From positions 3,034,001-3,098,000 of the forward strand of contig AP031359.1 in NCBI GenBank assembly GCA_037833965.1: a stretch of DNA of 64,000 bases, in the 5' to 3' direction. How positions within the stretch are numbered: the stretch's first letter is position 1; every line of letters starts with the position of its first letter. This DNA is from Marchantia polymorpha subsp. ruderalis (taxonomy: Eukaryota > Streptophyta > Marchantiopsida > Marchantiales > Marchantiaceae). Shown in pieces: positions 61,946 to 64,000 of the stretch. The notes below the pieces were generated by a model. It saw only the letters and a program-made list of their open reading frames with translations, was not told the origin of the DNA and ran no database searches. A program made the translations under genes and the position numbers.

Positions 61946-64000
61946 GAAACTACAGAAACACAACCCAGAGATCCGTTAGGACCTCTACTCAAGATTTCAG
62001 GGGGAAGGTCTCTCAAGAGGATACTCAGCGAAGCTGCGGGTAGTGACTCCCAACTCCGGCTTTTACAACACTTCCACTAGCTTGCTGCTAGCGTAGGAAA
62101 CCCGGTTTGGACTGCCTACTTCGGATCGAAGTCACTCATACGCGGTGAACAACACTCTCAACTCACAAAACGCGCAGAGAACACAGGTCCGCACAGAAGG
62201 ACTCACTGAGAAACATTCCAGTAACACAATAGCAGTCTATTGAAGAGTTTGAATTCTTAGGCACTTGTCATTCCCAGAAATACTACACGGGTTACCCCAA
62301 AGGCAACTGCTGCAGCGTAACCTGAATTTACAACCAAGGCTTACACGAAGTAGCAAAACTTCACTTTGGCATTCAGGGGAAAAATCCCGAAGGAGTACAA
62401 TCAGGAACAAACACTCGAAGGTGTAGGGGCGAAACTATTCAAGTATCTAACTAGTCACTAGCTCTGAGCATCGGCAATCACCCGCAGGTGTAGATCCGAA
62501 CTACTCAAGTCTCTAACCAATGTACTAGCTCTGAACATTCGGCCGAAGGCCTTCAGCTACAAAATGCGGAACGCCAAGTTGTAGCTCCTCTTGCGTGGTG
62601 ACAGAGTTAAGGACACAAACACGCAGAGAAAATGAGTTCCTGATCTGCACTTCCGAAATTGGGAAAGAACCCAAGGCAAGACGCCTTGAACTACTTTATA
62701 CCTTCTAAGTCCTAACTAGCACTACACTATGCGCCGGCACGGAACCACGCTACACTACACTCCGCAGAACCTGTGCTTCGCCTCCTGCGCGACAGACTGC
62801 CGCGCACTAACTCCCTACCCTGCCAATCTTCCGCTCGACTGCGCAGTCCCAAACGCTGCAACGCCGCGGACACCTCCGCCTCGAGGGTGGACATGGTATC
62901 CCGCACCTTCGACAGAAAAGAGTCTAACTTCTTCGCCACCTTCCGCCGACTCCTACTGTCACCTGACAACAACCCGGCTGCACGAAGCTCTAACTCACGC
63001 AGTTTGAGTTTCTCCTGCGCCGCCACTTCCCTGTGGGCGTAGCCCTTGAGACAATGGGTGACTCGCCTCGCCATCTCCTCCTTCGTACGATCTGCCTCTC
63101 GCCTGCGACCGTCTTCAATTACTACCAACTGCGATTCGGCCTCCGCACGCTGCGCTCTCAATTCCCCGCACTCCGACTGCAGCCTGCGGATTAAATCCTC
63201 ATCCGCCTGTCGTGCGAGCTGACACTCCGCTAACAACCGCGTCTGTCGCACGAGCTCCTCTGACAGAATCTGATTCTGAGTTTTCTTAGAAATCAATTCC
63301 TCCGTGGTCTTCACCACATCCCTGGTGAGCTCTTCCAGTCTCGCCTTCTTCAATGTGTCGTAGTGGGTGTGTGTCTTCCGCACGAGATTATACTGCCCCC
63401 ACAAACAGTCATGCTTCTCCCTGCAATTCCTTCAGCTCCCGGTACACCCTAGCTAGTAGCTTGCTGGTGTGGACTTTAGTGCGAGTCCGCCTGCGCACTA
63501 ACTCGATGTAGGACCCCGGCTGGAGTGGATCGGCGTATTTATCAAATTTGCGATCCAAGTACTTCAGCAGAGGTAGTACCTGCTCAGAGAGCGCCGCCGC
63601 CGGCGCTCCAACAATCTCCTCCTCTTCCTCCTCGGTATCTCCCGATCCCGACATTGCTTCTGTGGAGCCTCCTTCGTCATCATCCGAGGGGAGGATTTCG
63701 GTCGCCATTGATTGCGTTGGCGACTGACCCGAGTGGGGCTGCGAGTTGTCTACAGGTGCTGCCGCCGAAGGCACTCCTGCAGCTTCGCTGCTCCCCGCTA
63801 AAATGTCCAAGGCGGTGGGTGAATGTGGTCGTGCTACATCCCAATCCCCCGCCTGTCGATCATCGACTGTGTCCTCTTCGCCGCCGACGTCCGCCGCCGA
63901 AGGCGATCGAGCGGAATGTGTCTGCGCGGGGTGTAATTGCGCATCGCGCACCCGAATTTCGTCCCGCGGACAGACAATCCGCTCCTCCGTTAGGTCCTGC
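61716..64000 (-). mobile_element. 5' LTR of element D (B type), runs off the window
   Basis: U5 end TGTAATAACC at 61716 next to the 22-bp spacer and PBS. CA run 61912-61943, TATA 62694-62700, then the C-terminal half of the type B ORF. It shows that B-type LTRs belong to an element with the same gag-protease and pol type as the A-type element. Confidence 0.88.
62727..64000 (-). pseudogene. U3 ORF (type B), C-terminal half, in 5' LTR of element D
   Basis: Linker end, acidic patch (SDDDEGGSTEAMSGSGDTEE), VLPLLKYLDRKFDKYADPLQ and coiled coil ending SRRRRSTGSAECSVAWFRAGA. One frame break at about 63406, in the segment before MWGQYNLVRK, separates two otherwise open parts. The N-terminal half lies outside the window. 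Confidence 0.8.

Overview
This window is a nested graveyard of LTR retrotransposons surrounding one small island of host DNA. The island (about 28.97-33.1 kb) holds a four-exon PIP-type plasma-membrane aquaporin gene and a decayed transposase-like gene. The PIP gene places the source in the green-plant lineage (streptophytes). From memory, the long coiled-coil ORFs (with motifs such as VPLLRYLDRK and KARRLVLPASSADT) resemble proteins that are very abundant in liverwort (Marchantia-type) gene sets. A liverwort is therefore my best guess, but I could not run a search.

The central observation is a Ty3/gypsy family with giant LTRs of 4.9-5.3 kb. The reference copy runs from 2356 to 17885 on the minus strand. 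It has two 4.87-kb LTRs, a GGCGG target-site duplication, a primer-binding site matching the 3' end of tRNA-Asp, a polypurine tract, one gag-protease frame and one RT-RNase H-integrase frame. Each LTR also carries an ORF of about 850-900 codons in the same sense as gag-pol. The ORF lies upstream of the LTR's TATA box, that is, inside U3, so it reaches the genomic RNA only as a third ORF downstream of pol in the 3' LTR. Its product is unknown: a conserved N-terminal domain, a Pro/Arg/Thr-rich linker and a long coiled coil. Two diverged LTR types occur (A and B) with homologous ORFs, and a 2.5-kb type has no ORF. Gag-protease and pol are in the same frame, separated by a single UAG followed by CAA CTA or CAA TTA, which is the tobamovirus-type readthrough context CAR-YYA.

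Layout. 1-531: end of an A-type LTR. 532-691, 20875-21436 and 23979-27642: one older gypsy element (element C, minus strand), split by three insertions. 692-20874: an A-type solo LTR (TSD GGTGT), itself split by the full-length element at 2356-17885. 21437-23978: an ORF-less LTR. 27643-28971: 5' LTR of element C, ending 265 bp upstream of the aquaporin ATG. 29237-30668: aquaporin. 32293-33105: broken transposase-like gene, cut by an inverted copy of the element C LTR. 33.9-35.8 kb: a 33-bp minisatellite and decayed LTR sequence. 35829-37411: pol remnant of element F. 37412-47700: rearranged A- and B-type LTR pieces, one of them a hybrid. 47701-64000: a B-type element (element D, minus strand) whose gag is split by a solo B LTR (TSD CTCGT) that is split in turn by a second solo B LTR (TSD GCAGG). 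The 5' LTR of element D runs off the right edge.

No CRISPR array, rRNA gene or tRNA gene was found. Most other open frames are antisense or shifted shadows of the retroelement genes.
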